Source: DASQFQ01 sp038327685
GTDB taxonomy: Bacteria > Actinomycetota > Thermoleophilia > Solirubrobacterales > Solirubrobacteraceae
Direction: 5' to 3'
Length of the DNA: 31,027 nt
Assembly (NCBI GenBank): GCA_038327685.1
Contig: JBBQLH010000050.1
Location: 1-31,027 of the forward strand
Positions 7,900-15,042 of the stretch are shown here, piece after piece. The translations under genes were made by a program, and so were the position numbers. The notes below the pieces were generated by a model. The model had not been told where the DNA came from, did no database searches, and saw only the letters and a list, made by a program, of their open reading frames with translations. How positions within the stretch are numbered: the first letter of the stretch is position 1; the number at the start of each line of letters is the position of its first letter.

Positions 7900-8364
7900 G
7901 TGGCCGCCACCAACATCAACGTCGTCGTCCTCACGGGCAATCTCACACGCGATCCCGAGCTGCGGTCCCTGCCGAGCGGCATGTCCGTCTGCTCGCTGCG
8001 GATCGCCTCCAACACGCGCCGGAAGGGTCAGTCCGGCGAGTGGGAAGATAAGGCGAACTTTTTCGATGTGACCGTCTGGGGTGCCCAGGGCGAGAACTGC
8101 GCGCGCTTCCTCAGCAAGGGCCGCCCCGTCGCGCTGAACGGGCGCCTGGAGTGGCGTGAGTGGCAGGCGCAGGACGGCACGAAGCGCCAGAACGTCGAGA
8201 TCATCGCCGACTCGGTGCAGTTCCTGGGCGGCCGCGATGACGCCCAGGGCGGCGGCAACGGCTTCGCGCCGCAGTCCGACGTCCCGGTCGACAACCGCGA
8301 CTTCCAGCCGGTGGCCGCACCCGCGGCCGGCGGCGGCCCCGCGGACGACGACATCCCCTTCTAG
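7900..8364 (+). CDS. ssb: Single-stranded DNA-binding protein
   Basis: This 154-aa SSB coats single-stranded DNA during replication and repair. The OB fold occupies about residues 5-110 (INVVVLTGNLTRDPELRSLPSG, SGEWEDKANFFDVTVWG, GRPVALNGRLEWREWQ). A Gly-rich flexible linker follows, and the protein ends in the canonical acidic partner-docking tip DDDIPF. The start is GTG at 7900, supported by the strong ribosome binding site 7 nt upstream. It sits between rpsF and rpsR as in most bacteria. A stem-loop follows the stop. Confidence 0.96.
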   Translation: MAATNINVVVLTGNLTRDPELRSLPSGMSVCSLRIASNTRRKGQSGEWEDKANFFDVTVWGAQGENCARFLSKGRPVALNGRLEWREWQAQDGTKRQNVEIIADSVQFLGGRDDAQGGGNGFAPQSDVPVDNRDFQPVAAPAAGGGPADDDIPF

Positions 8365-8378
8365 GGTCCTTCGCACCC

Positions 8379-8404
8379 GACCGGCGGTCTCGCGCCCGCC
8401 GGTC
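8379..8404 (+). terminator. Stem-loop after ssb (no T-run)
   Basis: GACCGGCGG (8379-8387) pairs perfectly with CCGCCGGTC (8396-8404) around an 8-nt loop, 15 nt past the ssb stop. There is no T-tract, so it may be a weak terminator, an RNA processing or stabilising site, or part of the rpsR leader. Confidence 0.5.
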
Positions 8405-8430
8405 GCAGCGCGTCTGCCACAATGAGACGC

Positions 8431-8454
8431 CCGCGCCCCGCGCGCGGCGGTTTT
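8431..8454 (+). terminator. Terminator-like hairpin with TTTT in the rpsR upstream region
   Basis: CCGCGC (8431-8436) pairs with GCGCGG (8442-8447) around CCCGC, and TTTT follows at 8451-8454. It lies after a possible -10 (CACAAT, 8418-8423) and before rpsR, so it could end the rpsF-ssb transcript or attenuate rpsR. Short stems of this type are common by chance in GC-rich DNA. Confidence 0.35.
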
Positions 8455-8500
8455 GTGCGCCCCACGGGCGCTCGAGTGGCAGCACACGAAAGGTCTTCCA

Positions 8501-8830
8501 GTGGCAAAGCAGCGCAGCCGGCCGACGCGCCGGCGTGACAAGAAGGGTGGGCCCGGCTCCGGTCGCCGGAAGTCGTGTCAGTACTGCCGCGACAAGGTCG
8601 AGCACGTCGATTACAAGGACATCGCGTCCCTGCGCAAGTTCATCTCGGACCGCGGCAAGATCCGCTCGCGACGCATCACGGGCGCGTGCCGGCGGCACCA
8701 GAACCAGATCGCGACCGCCGTCAAGCGCGCTCGCGAGATCGCTCTGCTCCCGTACGTCGGCGACACGCGCGAGTCGCGGGACGACCGCGGTGGGCGCGAC
8801 CGTGATCGTGACCGCGACCGCGACCGCTAG
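8501..8830 (+). CDS. rpsR: 30S ribosomal protein S18 with Arg-Asp repeat tail
   Basis: This 109-aa S18 has a basic N-terminus, the core KVEHVDYKDIASLRKFISDRGKI and the RRITGACRRHQNQIATAVKRAREIALLPY helix. Cysteines in SCQYC together with GACRRH give a Cys-x2-Cys plus Cys/His set, the arrangement of zinc-binding (C+) S18 forms. The start is GTG at 8501, with GAAAGG at 8488-8493 as ribosome binding site. The tail past the core is unusual: it ends in five Arg-Asp repeats plus Arg. rplI follows 9 nt after the stop, so the two are co-transcribed. Confidence 0.95.
   Translation: MAKQRSRPTRRRDKKGGPGSGRRKSCQYCRDKVEHVDYKDIASLRKFISDRGKIRSRRITGACRRHQNQIATAVKRAREIALLPYVGDTRESRDDRGGRDRDRDRDRDR
8795..8827 (+). 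repeat. Hexanucleotide tandem repeat (CGYGAY) in the rpsR 3' end
   Basis: Five consecutive CGY-GAY units followed by CGC encode the RDRDRDRDRDR tail of S18. Unit length is six bases, so slippage would change length without shifting frame. Confidence 0.8.
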
Positions 8831-8839
8831 GCAGGCCTC

Positions 8840-9292
8840 ATGCCCCAGGCGATCATGCTTCAGGACCACGAGATGTTGGGCGAGCGCGGCACGGTCGTCG
8901 ACGTCTCGAAGGGCTACCTGCGCAACTACCTGATCCCGCGCAAGCTCGCCGAGCCCGCCACCAAGGGCTCGATCGCCGCCGCTCAGCGTCGCCAGGTCGC
9001 GGCCGACCGCGCGCTCGAGGAGGCCACCTCGAAGGCGCGCGACAACGCCGAGCTGCTCAACAAGACGGTGCTCACGATCACCCATCAGGCCGGCGACGAC
9101 GGCCGCCTGTTCGGCTCCGTCACCACGCAGGACATCGTGGACGCGATCCGCGAGGCCCGCGGCATCCGCCTCGACAAGCGCAAGGTCCACCTCGACGAGC
9201 CGATCAAGACCGTCGGGACCCGCATGGTCGTCGTCGAGGTCGCCGACGACGTCACCGCGACCATCAAGACGATGGTCGTCGAAGAGAAGTAG
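8840..9292 (+). CDS. rplI: 50S ribosomal protein L9
   Basis: This 150-aa L9 has the N-terminal rRNA-binding domain (MLQDHEMLGERGTVVDVSKGYLRNYLIPRKLA), a long connecting helix (about residues 45-80), and the C-terminal domain with GRLFGSVTTQDIVDAIRE and KVHLDEPIKTVGT. Length is normal. The ATG at 8840 is 9 nt after rpsR. Its 3' end overlaps the convergent DUF1579-like gene by 29 bp. Confidence 0.96.
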   Translation: MPQAIMLQDHEMLGERGTVVDVSKGYLRNYLIPRKLAEPATKGSIAAAQRRQVAADRALEEATSKARDNAELLNKTVLTITHQAGDDGRLFGSVTTQDIVDAIREARGIRLDKRKVHLDEPIKTVGTRMVVVEVADDVTATIKTMVVEEK

Positions 9293-9734
9293 CCGCCCGC
9301 TGCTTCACCCGCGTGTAGACGAGGTCGAAGTCCTTCTCCCAGGTCGTGCCCTCGTCGTGGGAGATCTCCCAGCGTCCGTCGATCGTGTCGCCGTCCTCGC
9401 CGAACGTGCCCGAGTAGCGCTGCCAGAAGTTCAGGTCTGAGAAGTCCGGCGAGTCCCTCCGGAGCGTCCAGACACCGTCCTCGAACGTCATCGCGTAGAT
9501 GCGGACGACACCGCGCGAGTCGAAGTAGTGCTGCGAGAGCGCCTCGCCGCCGGGGTCGGCGCCCATGATCGAGATGCTGTCCGGCGCCTCGGGAATCGAG
9601 ATCTCGGTGCGCTGGACGAGGAAGCGCCCATCCAGCGCCCACTCGAACACCGACCGCGCGCGGCTGTCGGGCGGCGCCGGCAACGACGCCTCCATGTCCC
9701 ACTCGCCGACGAAGGGCTGCAGTCGCTCGAGCAT
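9264..9734 (-). CDS. DUF1579-like conserved hypothetical protein
   Basis: This 156-aa protein resembles the DUF1579 family of small lipocalin-like beta proteins of unknown function. Diagnostic-looking parts are MLERLQPFVGEWDMEA at the N-terminus, RSVFEWALDGRFLVQR, ISIMGADPGGEALSQHYFDSRGVVRIY and FSGTF/DGRWE-like strands (YSGTFGEDGDTIDGRWEIS). The ATG at 9734 is chosen because GAGGAGGA lies about 8 nt upstream and the family pattern starts here. No signal peptide or membrane segment is visible. It points against the flow of the rplI-dnaB block and interrupts that usual neighbourhood. Function is unknown; I would not infer a role in replication. Confidence 0.8.
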   Translation of the reverse strand: MLERLQPFVGEWDMEASLPAPPDSRARSVFEWALDGRFLVQRTEISIPEAPDSISIMGADPGGEALSQHYFDSRGVVRIYAMTFEDGVWTLRRDSPDFSDLNFWQRYSGTFGEDGDTIDGRWEISHDEGTTWEKDFDLVYTRVKQRAATSLRRPSS

Positions 9735-9823
9735 GTTCTGGTCCTCCTCACTTGAAAGGCAACAACTCTGCGCAGGAAGCGGGGAAACCCTCGCACGATC
9801 GCCGAGCGCTCCGGTGGCCGACC

Positions 9824-9829
9824 TAGACT
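9824..9829 (+). promoter_or_regulatory. Candidate -10 element (TAGACT) of dnaB
   Basis: TAGACT ends 11 nt before the dnaB ATG at 9841, the same sequence and spacing seen before purA. A start site 6-7 nt downstream would give a leader of about 4-5 nt. No Shine-Dalgarno is seen. Confidence 0.45.
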
Positions 9830-9840
9830 CGATCGCCCTG

Positions 9841-11205
9841 ATGGCCATCGCCGATCGCAACGGCGGCCCCGCGGCCGCGCCCCCACAGAACCTCGAGGCC
9901 GAGCAGTCCGTGCTCGGCGCCGTGCTGCTGTCGGACACCGCGCTGCCGGCGCTGATCATCGACGAGCGCCTGCAGCCCGAGGACTTCTACCGCGAGGCCC
10001 ACGGCCTGATCTTCCAGGCCATGCTCGACCTCCACACGGTCGGTGAGCCGGTCGACGCGCTCACGCTCGTGGAGCACCTCAAGCAGCGCGGCCTGCTCGA
10101 GCGCGTCGGCGGCCGGGCCGCGGTCGACCTGCTCGCGGGCTCCGTCCCCGCCGTCGGCAACGTCCGCCAGTACGCGCGCATCGTGCGCGAGAACGCGATG
10201 CTGCGGCGCCTCCTGCACGCCTCCTACGAGATCCAGCATCGCGTGCACACCCACGAGGCGTCGCCCCGCGAGCTGGTCGATCTCGCCGAGCGCTCGATCC
10301 TCGAGGTCGCGCACGAGGACCGCCGCAAGGACTTCCGCGCGATCAACGACCTGCTCTCCAGCGAGCTCGACAAGCTCGAGCAGCTGTCCGCCGAAGGGCA
10401 GTCGATCACCGGCACCCCCTCCGGCTTCGAGGACCTCGACCGCATCACCGGCGGCTTCCAGGCCGGCAACCTGATCGTCCTGGCCGCACGACCGGGCATG
10501 GGCAAGTCGGCGCTCATGGCCAACTTCGCCGAGTACGCGGCGCTCAACAGCGAGAAGGCCGTGGCGCTGTTCTCGCTCGAGATGTCCGAGTCCGAGCTGG
10601 CGCAGCGCTTCATCGCCTCGCAGGCCTCGATCAAGGGCGACGACCTGCGCAAGGGCAAGGTGCCGCCGGCGCGCTGGGGCAAGATCCTCGCGGCGAGCAA
10701 CCGGCTGGCGGAGTCGTCGCTGTTCATCGACGACTCCTCCGACCTGTCGGTGCTCGACGTGCGCGCGAAGACGCGGCGGCTGGCCCAGCAGCAGGCCGAC
10801 GGGCTCGGGCTCGTGCTGATCGACTACCTCCAGCTCATGCGCGCGACCGGGCAGTCGGACAACCGCGCCGAGCAGGTCGGGCAGATCTCGCGCGGGCTCA
10901 AGACGCTCGCGCGCGAGCTCGAGGTGCCCGTGGTCGCGCTGTCGCAGCTCAACCGCGGCGTCGAGCAGCGCTCGGACAAGCGCCCGATGCTCTCCGACCT
11001 GCGCGAGTCCGGCGCGATCGAGCAGGACGCGGACCTCGTGATGTTCATCTACCGCGACGAGTACTACGACGAGGACTCCGAGGAGGAGGGCATCGCCGAG
11101 GTCCACATCGCCAAGCACCGCAACGGCGGCCTCTCGACGATCAAGCTCACCTTCCAGGCCGAGTACCCGCGCTTCATGTCCTACGTCGGCGGGGAGCGCT
11201 ACTAG
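9841..11205 (+). CDS. dnaB: Replicative DNA helicase DnaB
   Basis: This 454-aa protein is the hexameric 5'-3' fork helicase. The N-terminal domain begins PPQNLEAEQSVLGAVLLSD and includes FYREAHGLIFQAMLDL. The RecA-like domain carries the Walker A AARPGMGKSAL, the LFSLEMSESELAQR segment, Walker B-type LGLVLIDYLQLM, VVALSQLNRGVEQRSDKRPMLSDLRESGAIEQDADL and the C-terminal HRNG segment. There is no intein. The ATG at 9841 follows a TAGACT hexamer; an upstream in-frame GTG at about 9814 is less likely. The next gene, a helicase-loader-like ATPase, starts 2 nt after the stop, which supports joint expression. Confidence 0.97.
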   Translation: MAIADRNGGPAAAPPQNLEAEQSVLGAVLLSDTALPALIIDERLQPEDFYREAHGLIFQAMLDLHTVGEPVDALTLVEHLKQRGLLERVGGRAAVDLLAGSVPAVGNVRQYARIVRENAMLRRLLHASYEIQHRVHTHEASPRELVDLAERSILEVAHEDRRKDFRAINDLLSSELDKLEQLSAEGQSITGTPSGFEDLDRITGGFQAGNLIVLAARPGMGKSALMANFAEYAALNSEKAVALFSLEMSESELAQRFIASQASIKGDDLRKGKVPPARWGKILAASNRLAESSLFIDDSSDLSVLDVRAKTRRLAQQQADGLGLVLIDYLQLMRATGQSDNRAEQVGQISRGLKTLARELEVPVVALSQLNRGVEQRSDKRPMLSDLRESGAIEQDADLVMFIYRDEYYDEDSEEEGIAEVHIAKHRNGGLSTIKLTFQAEYPRFMSYVGGERY

Positions 11206-11207
11206 CG

Positions 11208-11954
11208 GTGGCGACCTGTCCCGACGGCCGCTGCGACGGCTCCGGCTTCCTCTACGACGAAGACACGCGCCGGGCGAGCGACTGCACCTGCCGCCCGCGC
11301 CGGCTCGCGCGGCGCAAGGCGCGCAAGCTCGCGGGCGTCATCCCGAAGCGCTACCAGGGCGTCTCGTTCGACCGCGCGCCCGTGACCCAGATCGACCAGC
11401 ACGTCGTGCGCGACGTGCGCCGCTACGTCGACGCGCTCGAGCAGCGGCTCGCGGAGGGCAAGGGCATCTGGTTCCAGGGCGACGTCGGCACCGGCAAGAC
11501 CACGCTCGCGATGCTGATCTCGGCCGACGCGCTGCGCCACGGCCATTCCGTCGCGATCTACTCGCTGCCGCGCCTGCTCGGGCTGCTGCGCGAGACGTTC
11601 AATGACGAGTCCGAGAGCTCGCTGAGCCAGCTTCTGGACCGCCTCGCGGCCGTTGAGCTGCTGCACATCGACGACGTCGGGGCGGAGCAGAGCTCGCCGT
11701 GGGTGCTCGAGCAGCTCTACACGATCGTCAACACGCGCTACGAGGACGGGGCCGCGATGCTCCTGACCACGAACCTCCGGCCGGACGAGCTGCGCGAGCA
11801 GATCGGCGAGCGGACGGTCTCCCGCATCATCGAGATGTGCGGCGACCCGCTCATGCTGTGCGGGACGGATCAGCGGATCTCGCTGCCCGATTCCTTCCCT
11901 GACGACGAGCCGCTCCCCTACGGCGCGCCGAGGGCGCGTCCGCTCGCTTCGTAG
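11208..11954 (+). CDS. DnaC/DnaI-like AAA+ ATPase, putative replicative helicase loader
   Basis: This 248-aa protein has an N-terminal Cys cluster (C4, C9, C26, C28, zinc-knuckle-like as in DnaI-type loaders) and a basic linker. An AAA+ core follows: Walker A GDVGTGKTT at about 91-99, Walker B-like LLHIDDVGAE, sensor-1-like LLTTNL and an arginine-finger-region SRIIEMCG. IstB, the transposase helper, is the main alternative in this family, but there is no transposase here. The GTG start is 2 nt after dnaB, which argues for a loader that opens the DnaB ring. Classical DnaC is not usual in Actinobacteria, where DciA is the expected loader. Its TAG stop is also the first half of the purA -10 candidate. 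Confidence 0.85.
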   Translation: MATCPDGRCDGSGFLYDEDTRRASDCTCRPRRLARRKARKLAGVIPKRYQGVSFDRAPVTQIDQHVVRDVRRYVDALEQRLAEGKGIWFQGDVGTGKTTLAMLISADALRHGHSVAIYSLPRLLGLLRETFNDESESSLSQLLDRLAAVELLHIDDVGAEQSSPWVLEQLYTIVNTRYEDGAAMLLTTNLRPDELREQIGERTVSRIIEMCGDPLMLCGTDQRISLPDSFPDDEPLPYGAPRARPLAS

Positions 11955-11957
11955 ACT
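11952..11957 (+). promoter_or_regulatory. Candidate -10 element (TAGACT) of purA
   Basis: TAGACT ends 11 nt before the purA ATG, identical in sequence and spacing to the dnaB candidate. Its TAG is the stop codon of the loader gene. No Shine-Dalgarno is visible, so a leaderless transcript is plausible. Confidence 0.4.
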
Positions 11958-11968
11958 TCACTCACGGC

Positions 11969-13288
11969 ATGGCCGGCACCGTGATCGTGGGCGCCCAATG
12001 GGGCGACGAGGGCAAGGGCAAGGTCATCGACCTCCTGGCCGAGAACGCCGACCTCGTGATCCGCTTCCAGGGCGGCAACAACGCCGGCCACACGATCGTG
12101 CGCGAGGGCGAGAAGTGGGCGTTTCACCTGATCCCCTCCGGGATCCTCTATCCCGGCAAGCTGTGCGCGATCGGCAACGGCGTCGTGATCGACCCGGGTG
12201 TGCTGACGGGTGAGCTCGACAACCTCCGCGCCCGCGGCATCGACCTCTCCGGGCTGCGCATCAGCGCCAACGCGCACCTGATCATGCCCTACCACCTTAT
12301 GCTCGACTCGGCGGGCGAGGCGCGGCTGGGCAAGCTCCAGATCGGCACCACGCGCCGCGGCATCGGGCCCTGCTACGCCGACAAGGCCGCCCGCCTCGGC
12401 ATCCGCGTGCAGGACCTGCTCGACGAGAAGATCCTGAAGAAGAAGATCGTGCTCGCGATGGAGCCGAAGCGGCTCTCGTTGCGGCCGTTCGCCAAGGCGC
12501 CGGAGCTCGACCTGCAGTCGATGACCGACGCCTACCTCACCTATGGGCACCGCCTCGAGCAGTACATCGCCGACACCTCGCGCCTGACCTGGGACGTGCT
12601 CGACGGCGGCGGCGACGTCCTCTTCGAGGGCGCCCAGGCCACGATGCTCGACATCGACCACGGCACCTATCCGTTCGTGACGTCGTCCAACCCGGTCGCG
12701 GGCGCGGCCTGCACGGGCACCGGCGCCGGGCCGAAGGACATCGACGAGATCTGGGGCGTGACGAAGGCCTACGCGACGCGCGTCGGCGCCGGGCCGTTCC
12801 CGACCGAGCTCGAGGGCGAGCTCTCCGACACGCTGCGCGAGGCGGGCGGCGAGTATGGCACGACCACGGGGCGCGCCCGCCGCGTCGGCTGGATCGACCT
12901 GGTCGCCCTGCGCTACGCCGCGCGGCTGAACACGATGACCGCGCTCGCGGTCACGAAGCTCGACGTCCTCACCGGCCTCGGGCCGCTGTCCGTCTGCACC
13001 GCATACCGCGGCGCCGAGGAGGCGCGCTTCGACACCTACCCGTACCACCAGACCGTCCTGCACCAGGCCACCGGTGAGTACGAGGAGCTGCCGGGCTGGG
13101 GCGAGGACATCACCGAGGTCCGCGAGGAGGCGGACCTGCCGCAGGCCGCGCGCGACCTCCTCGCCTACATCGGCGACTTCGTCGGCGTGCCGATCGCGCT
13201 GATCGGCGTCGGCGCCGGCCGCGAGCAGGTCATCTGGACGGAGGCCGGCCGGAACACCGCCGCCGGCCGCCGGGTCGGCGTGGCGTAG
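11969..13288 (+). CDS. purA: Adenylosuccinate synthetase
   Basis: This 439-aa enzyme joins IMP and aspartate using GTP in AMP synthesis. The N-terminal GTP-binding loop is QWGDEGKGK with the catalytic Asp, followed by RFQGGNNAGHTIV containing the catalytic His. Further family segments are GTTRRGIGPCYADKAAR, VLFEGAQATMLDIDHGTYPFVTSSN, GPFPTE, and TTTGRARRVGWIDLVALRYA. Length is normal for bacteria (about 430). It starts 14 nt after the loader gene and may have its own promoter (see TAGACT). Nothing is unusual in the catalytic residues. Confidence 0.97.
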   Translation: MAGTVIVGAQWGDEGKGKVIDLLAENADLVIRFQGGNNAGHTIVREGEKWAFHLIPSGILYPGKLCAIGNGVVIDPGVLTGELDNLRARGIDLSGLRISANAHLIMPYHLMLDSAGEARLGKLQIGTTRRGIGPCYADKAARLGIRVQDLLDEKILKKKIVLAMEPKRLSLRPFAKAPELDLQSMTDAYLTYGHRLEQYIADTSRLTWDVLDGGGDVLFEGAQATMLDIDHGTYPFVTSSNPVAGAACTGTGAGPKDIDEIWGVTKAYATRVGAGPFPTELEGELSDTLREAGGEYGTTTGRARRVGWIDLVALRYAARLNTMTALAVTKLDVLTGLGPLSVCTAYRGAEEARFDTYPYHQTVLHQATGEYEELPGWGEDITEVREEADLPQAARDLLAYIGDFVGVPIALIGVGAGREQVIWTEAGRNTAAGRRVGVA

Positions 13289-13366
13289 CGCCGCGCCGCG
13301 TTCTGGCCGGCCGGTTGGACAAAGCGGGGCCTGCCCGCCGCCCGTTTCCGCGATTCGTCCCCTTGA

Positions 13367-13639
13367 CCGCGAGGCGCGGTCTCCACGAGCATCGCGACGC
13401 AGGACACGATCCTCCAGTCACGCTGCGACTACAGCCAGCTCGACCGGCGCCGCAGCAAGGTCCGCATTCGGCTCAACAGGTTCGATCCGTCCCTGTACGG
13501 GCCGAACGCCAAGCAGCCGCACGTCATCGGCCGCAAGCCGTACCGCACCGTGGCGATCGCGAACAGCGACTCCGGCGCCTTCGCGTACACGCACAGCGCG
13601 ATCAACGAGGCCTACCGGGCAGTGCAGGAACTGCCGTAG
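13367..13639 (+). pseudogene. Remnant of an FAD-dependent amine-oxidase/spermidine-dehydrogenase-like gene
   Basis: In the frame ending at the TAG of 13637-13639, open from 13367, the translation contains two protein-like pieces. The first is TILQSRCDYSQLDRRRSKVRIRLNR, which looks like the mid-region strand around the NAD(P)/FAD-binding part of these oxidoreductases. The second, AIANSDSGAFAYTHSAINEAYRAVQEL, closely resembles the C-terminal FAD-contacting helix that closes such enzymes. The family is normally over 500 residues, so most of the N-terminus and the segment between the pieces are missing. There is no ATG or GTG with a ribosome binding site. It reads as a deletion-derived relic. The family name is from recalled motif similarity only. 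It faces the RDD gene convergently, 7 nt away. Confidence 0.6.
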
Positions 13640-13646
13640 GCCGCAG

Positions 13647-14324
13647 CTAGTCCTGCACCACCCGCGTGCTGACGACGAAGTCGTGCAGCGCGCGGTTCTC
13701 CTCGTCCCACAACGGCCACAGGCTGTCGAGCAGGCCCGCCAGCCCGAACGTGAACGTGCCGACGAGGCTGACCCCGATCGCCTTGACCACGACCTCGCGC
13801 AGCAGCGCGAACCCGAACGTGATCGGCTCGCCCGACGTCCGCACCACCCGGATGTTCATCACCATGCGCCCGACCGTCTTGCCGTTGGTTCGCGCCATCA
13901 ACACCGGGGCGTAGAGGAGCGCCATGACCGCGATACACGCGATCCACAGGACGGCGACGCCGATCGCGGCGCCGAGGCCGGTGTTGCTGTTGGACGCCGC
14001 GCCGATCCCGATCGCGGCGCTGATCGGCAGGAACGGGATCAGCGCGGCGACGAAGATGATGAGGCCGTCGATCAGCTGCGCTCCGACGCGCGAGAGCCAG
14101 GTCGCGAGCACGTAGCGGCCCATCACCCCGCCGTAGGCGGCCGGCGCGACCGGACCGCCGGCGCCGGGCGGCGGCGGCGACCCGTAGCCGGGCAGGGCCT
14201 CCGGACGCTCGGGTGCGGGCGGGGCGCCGGGCAGGCCGGACGGGTGGCGCGGAGGCTCAGGCGCACCGCCGCCGAGCGGGTCGCCCGAGGAGAGGCCGCC
14301 GGAGTCGCTGGGTCGCTCTGTCAT
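13647..14324 (-). CDS. RDD family integral membrane protein with Pro/Gly-rich N-terminus
   Basis: This 225-aa protein has a disordered, Pro/Gly/Ser-rich N-terminal region of about 75 residues, then an RDD domain. Family marks are the first helix with the basic-Asp pair (LSRVGAQLIDGLIIFVAALIPFL), a second hydrophobic stretch (GVAVLWIACIAVMALLYAPVL), the NGKTVGRMVMNIRVV loop, and the C-terminal helix with SLWPLWDEENRALHDFVVSTRVV. RDD proteins are poorly defined; some are ion/proton antiporters or export helpers. The start at 14324 (MTERPSD) is chosen over an upstream in-frame Met because it lies 7 nt after TAGAGT. It is 10 nt downstream of the acetyltransferase stop, so operon linkage with the sugar genes is possible but not required. 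Confidence 0.88.
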   Translation of the reverse strand: MTERPSDSGGLSSGDPLGGGAPEPPRHPSGLPGAPPAPERPEALPGYGSPPPPGAGGPVAPAAYGGVMGRYVLATWLSRVGAQLIDGLIIFVAALIPFLPISAAIGIGAASNSNTGLGAAIGVAVLWIACIAVMALLYAPVLMARTNGKTVGRMVMNIRVVRTSGEPITFGFALLREVVVKAIGVSLVGTFTFGLAGLLDSLWPLWDEENRALHDFVVSTRVVQD

Positions 14325-14331
14325 GGAGGCG

Positions 14332-14337
14332 ACTCTA
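14332..14337 (-). promoter_or_regulatory. Candidate -10 element (TAGAGT) of the RDD gene
   Basis: Read on the minus strand, TAGAGT ends 7 nt before the ATG at 14324, so transcription would start at about the A of the start codon. Its TAG is also the stop codon of the acetyltransferase gene. Confidence 0.4.
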
Positions 14338-15042
14338 ACGCCACTGTTCGACGAGATCACGATCTTCCACTTCGCGGACCACGCGGGCCGGGGCGCCCAT
14401 GACGACCGCGCGGGCGGGCACGTCGCGCGTCACGACGGCGCCCGCGGCCACGAACGCCTCCTCGCCCACCTCGACACCGGGGCACAGCACCGCGCCGCCC
14501 CCCACCCGGCACGCGCGCCGCAGCGTCGGCCCGTCCAGCGGCACGTCGGGTGCGTGGCGCGCCATCGTCGAATCATTCGTCGTGGTGACCCCCGGACCGA
14601 CGAAGACGTCCTCCTCGAGCACCGCCCCGGCTGTCAGGTAGACGTCGGTCTGGACCCGCACGCGCGCCGCGATCGTCACGTCGTTGTCGACGGCCGAGCC
14701 GCGGCCGATGACGCTGCCCGCGCCGACCACCGCGCGCTCGCGCACGAACGCCTGGTCGCCCACGATCACGTCGTCGGCGAGCTCCGCGCCGGCGAACACG
14801 ACCGCCCCGCAGCACACGACGGTGCCCCGCCCGAGCACGAGCGGCGCCGGCGCCTCGCGCGGCGCGCTCGAGTGCCGCGCGAGCTTCGGCGACTTGCCGA
14901 GGACCGCGTGGTCCTGGATCACGCAGCCGTCCCCGACGATCGTGCCGGCGTGGATGACCACGTGGATCCCGAGCTGGAGGCCCTCGCCGAGCTGCACCCC
15001 GTCGCCGAGGAAGAGCCCTGGCGCGAGGTCAGACGGCTGCAC
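14335..15042 (-). CDS. Hexapeptide-repeat (left-handed beta-helix) acyltransferase, WbpD/WlbB-like
   Basis: This 235-aa protein is built of imperfect hexapeptide repeats ([LIV]-G-x-x-x-x), for example LGDGVQLGEGLQLGIHVVIHAGTIVGDGCVIQDHAVLG and later VGPGV and VCPGVEVGEEAFVAAGAVVTRDVPARAVVMGAPARVV. This is the fold and terminal motif of sugar O/N-acetyltransferases. A loop (SPKLARHSSAPREAPAP) interrupts the helix. The GTG at 15042 is chosen since it removes non-conserved antisense-like sequence and overlaps the dehydrogenase stop by 14 nt. With the dehydrogenase and epimerase upstream, it plausibly N-acetylates a UDP-3-amino-3-deoxy sugar. That specificity is inference from context. Confidence 0.88.
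   Translation of the reverse strand: MQPSDLAPGLFLGDGVQLGEGLQLGIHVVIHAGTIVGDGCVIQDHAVLGKSPKLARHSSAPREAPAPLVLGRGTVVCCGAVVFAGAELADDVIVGDQAFVRERAVVGAGSVIGRGSAVDNDVTIAARVRVQTDVYLTAGAVLEEDVFVGPGVTTTNDSTMARHAPDVPLDGPTLRRACRVGGGAVLCPGVEVGEEAFVAAGAVVTRDVPARAVVMGAPARVVREVEDRDLVEQWR

Noticed and set aside
1043..8015. Very long minus-strand open frames (for example 1043-3982 and 5439-8015) opposite the trehalose and kinase genes
   Set aside because: They are low-complexity Arg/Ala/Leu/Val/Asp-rich antisense shadows of well-recognised plus-strand genes; stop codons are rare in such GC-rich DNA.
9814..9840. Upstream in-frame GTG as an alternative dnaB start
   Set aside because: It adds residues not expected at the DnaB N-terminus and would place the TAGACT hexamer inside the gene.
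13315..13650. ATG-started plus-strand frame of 111 codons between purA and the RDD gene
   Set aside because: Arg/Pro/Gln-rich with no protein-like pattern; the adjacent frame carries recognisable flavoenzyme segments instead.
14573..14815. Short minus-strand frame inside the acetyltransferase gene
   Set aside because: Out-of-frame shadow of the hexapeptide repeats; no independent start signal.
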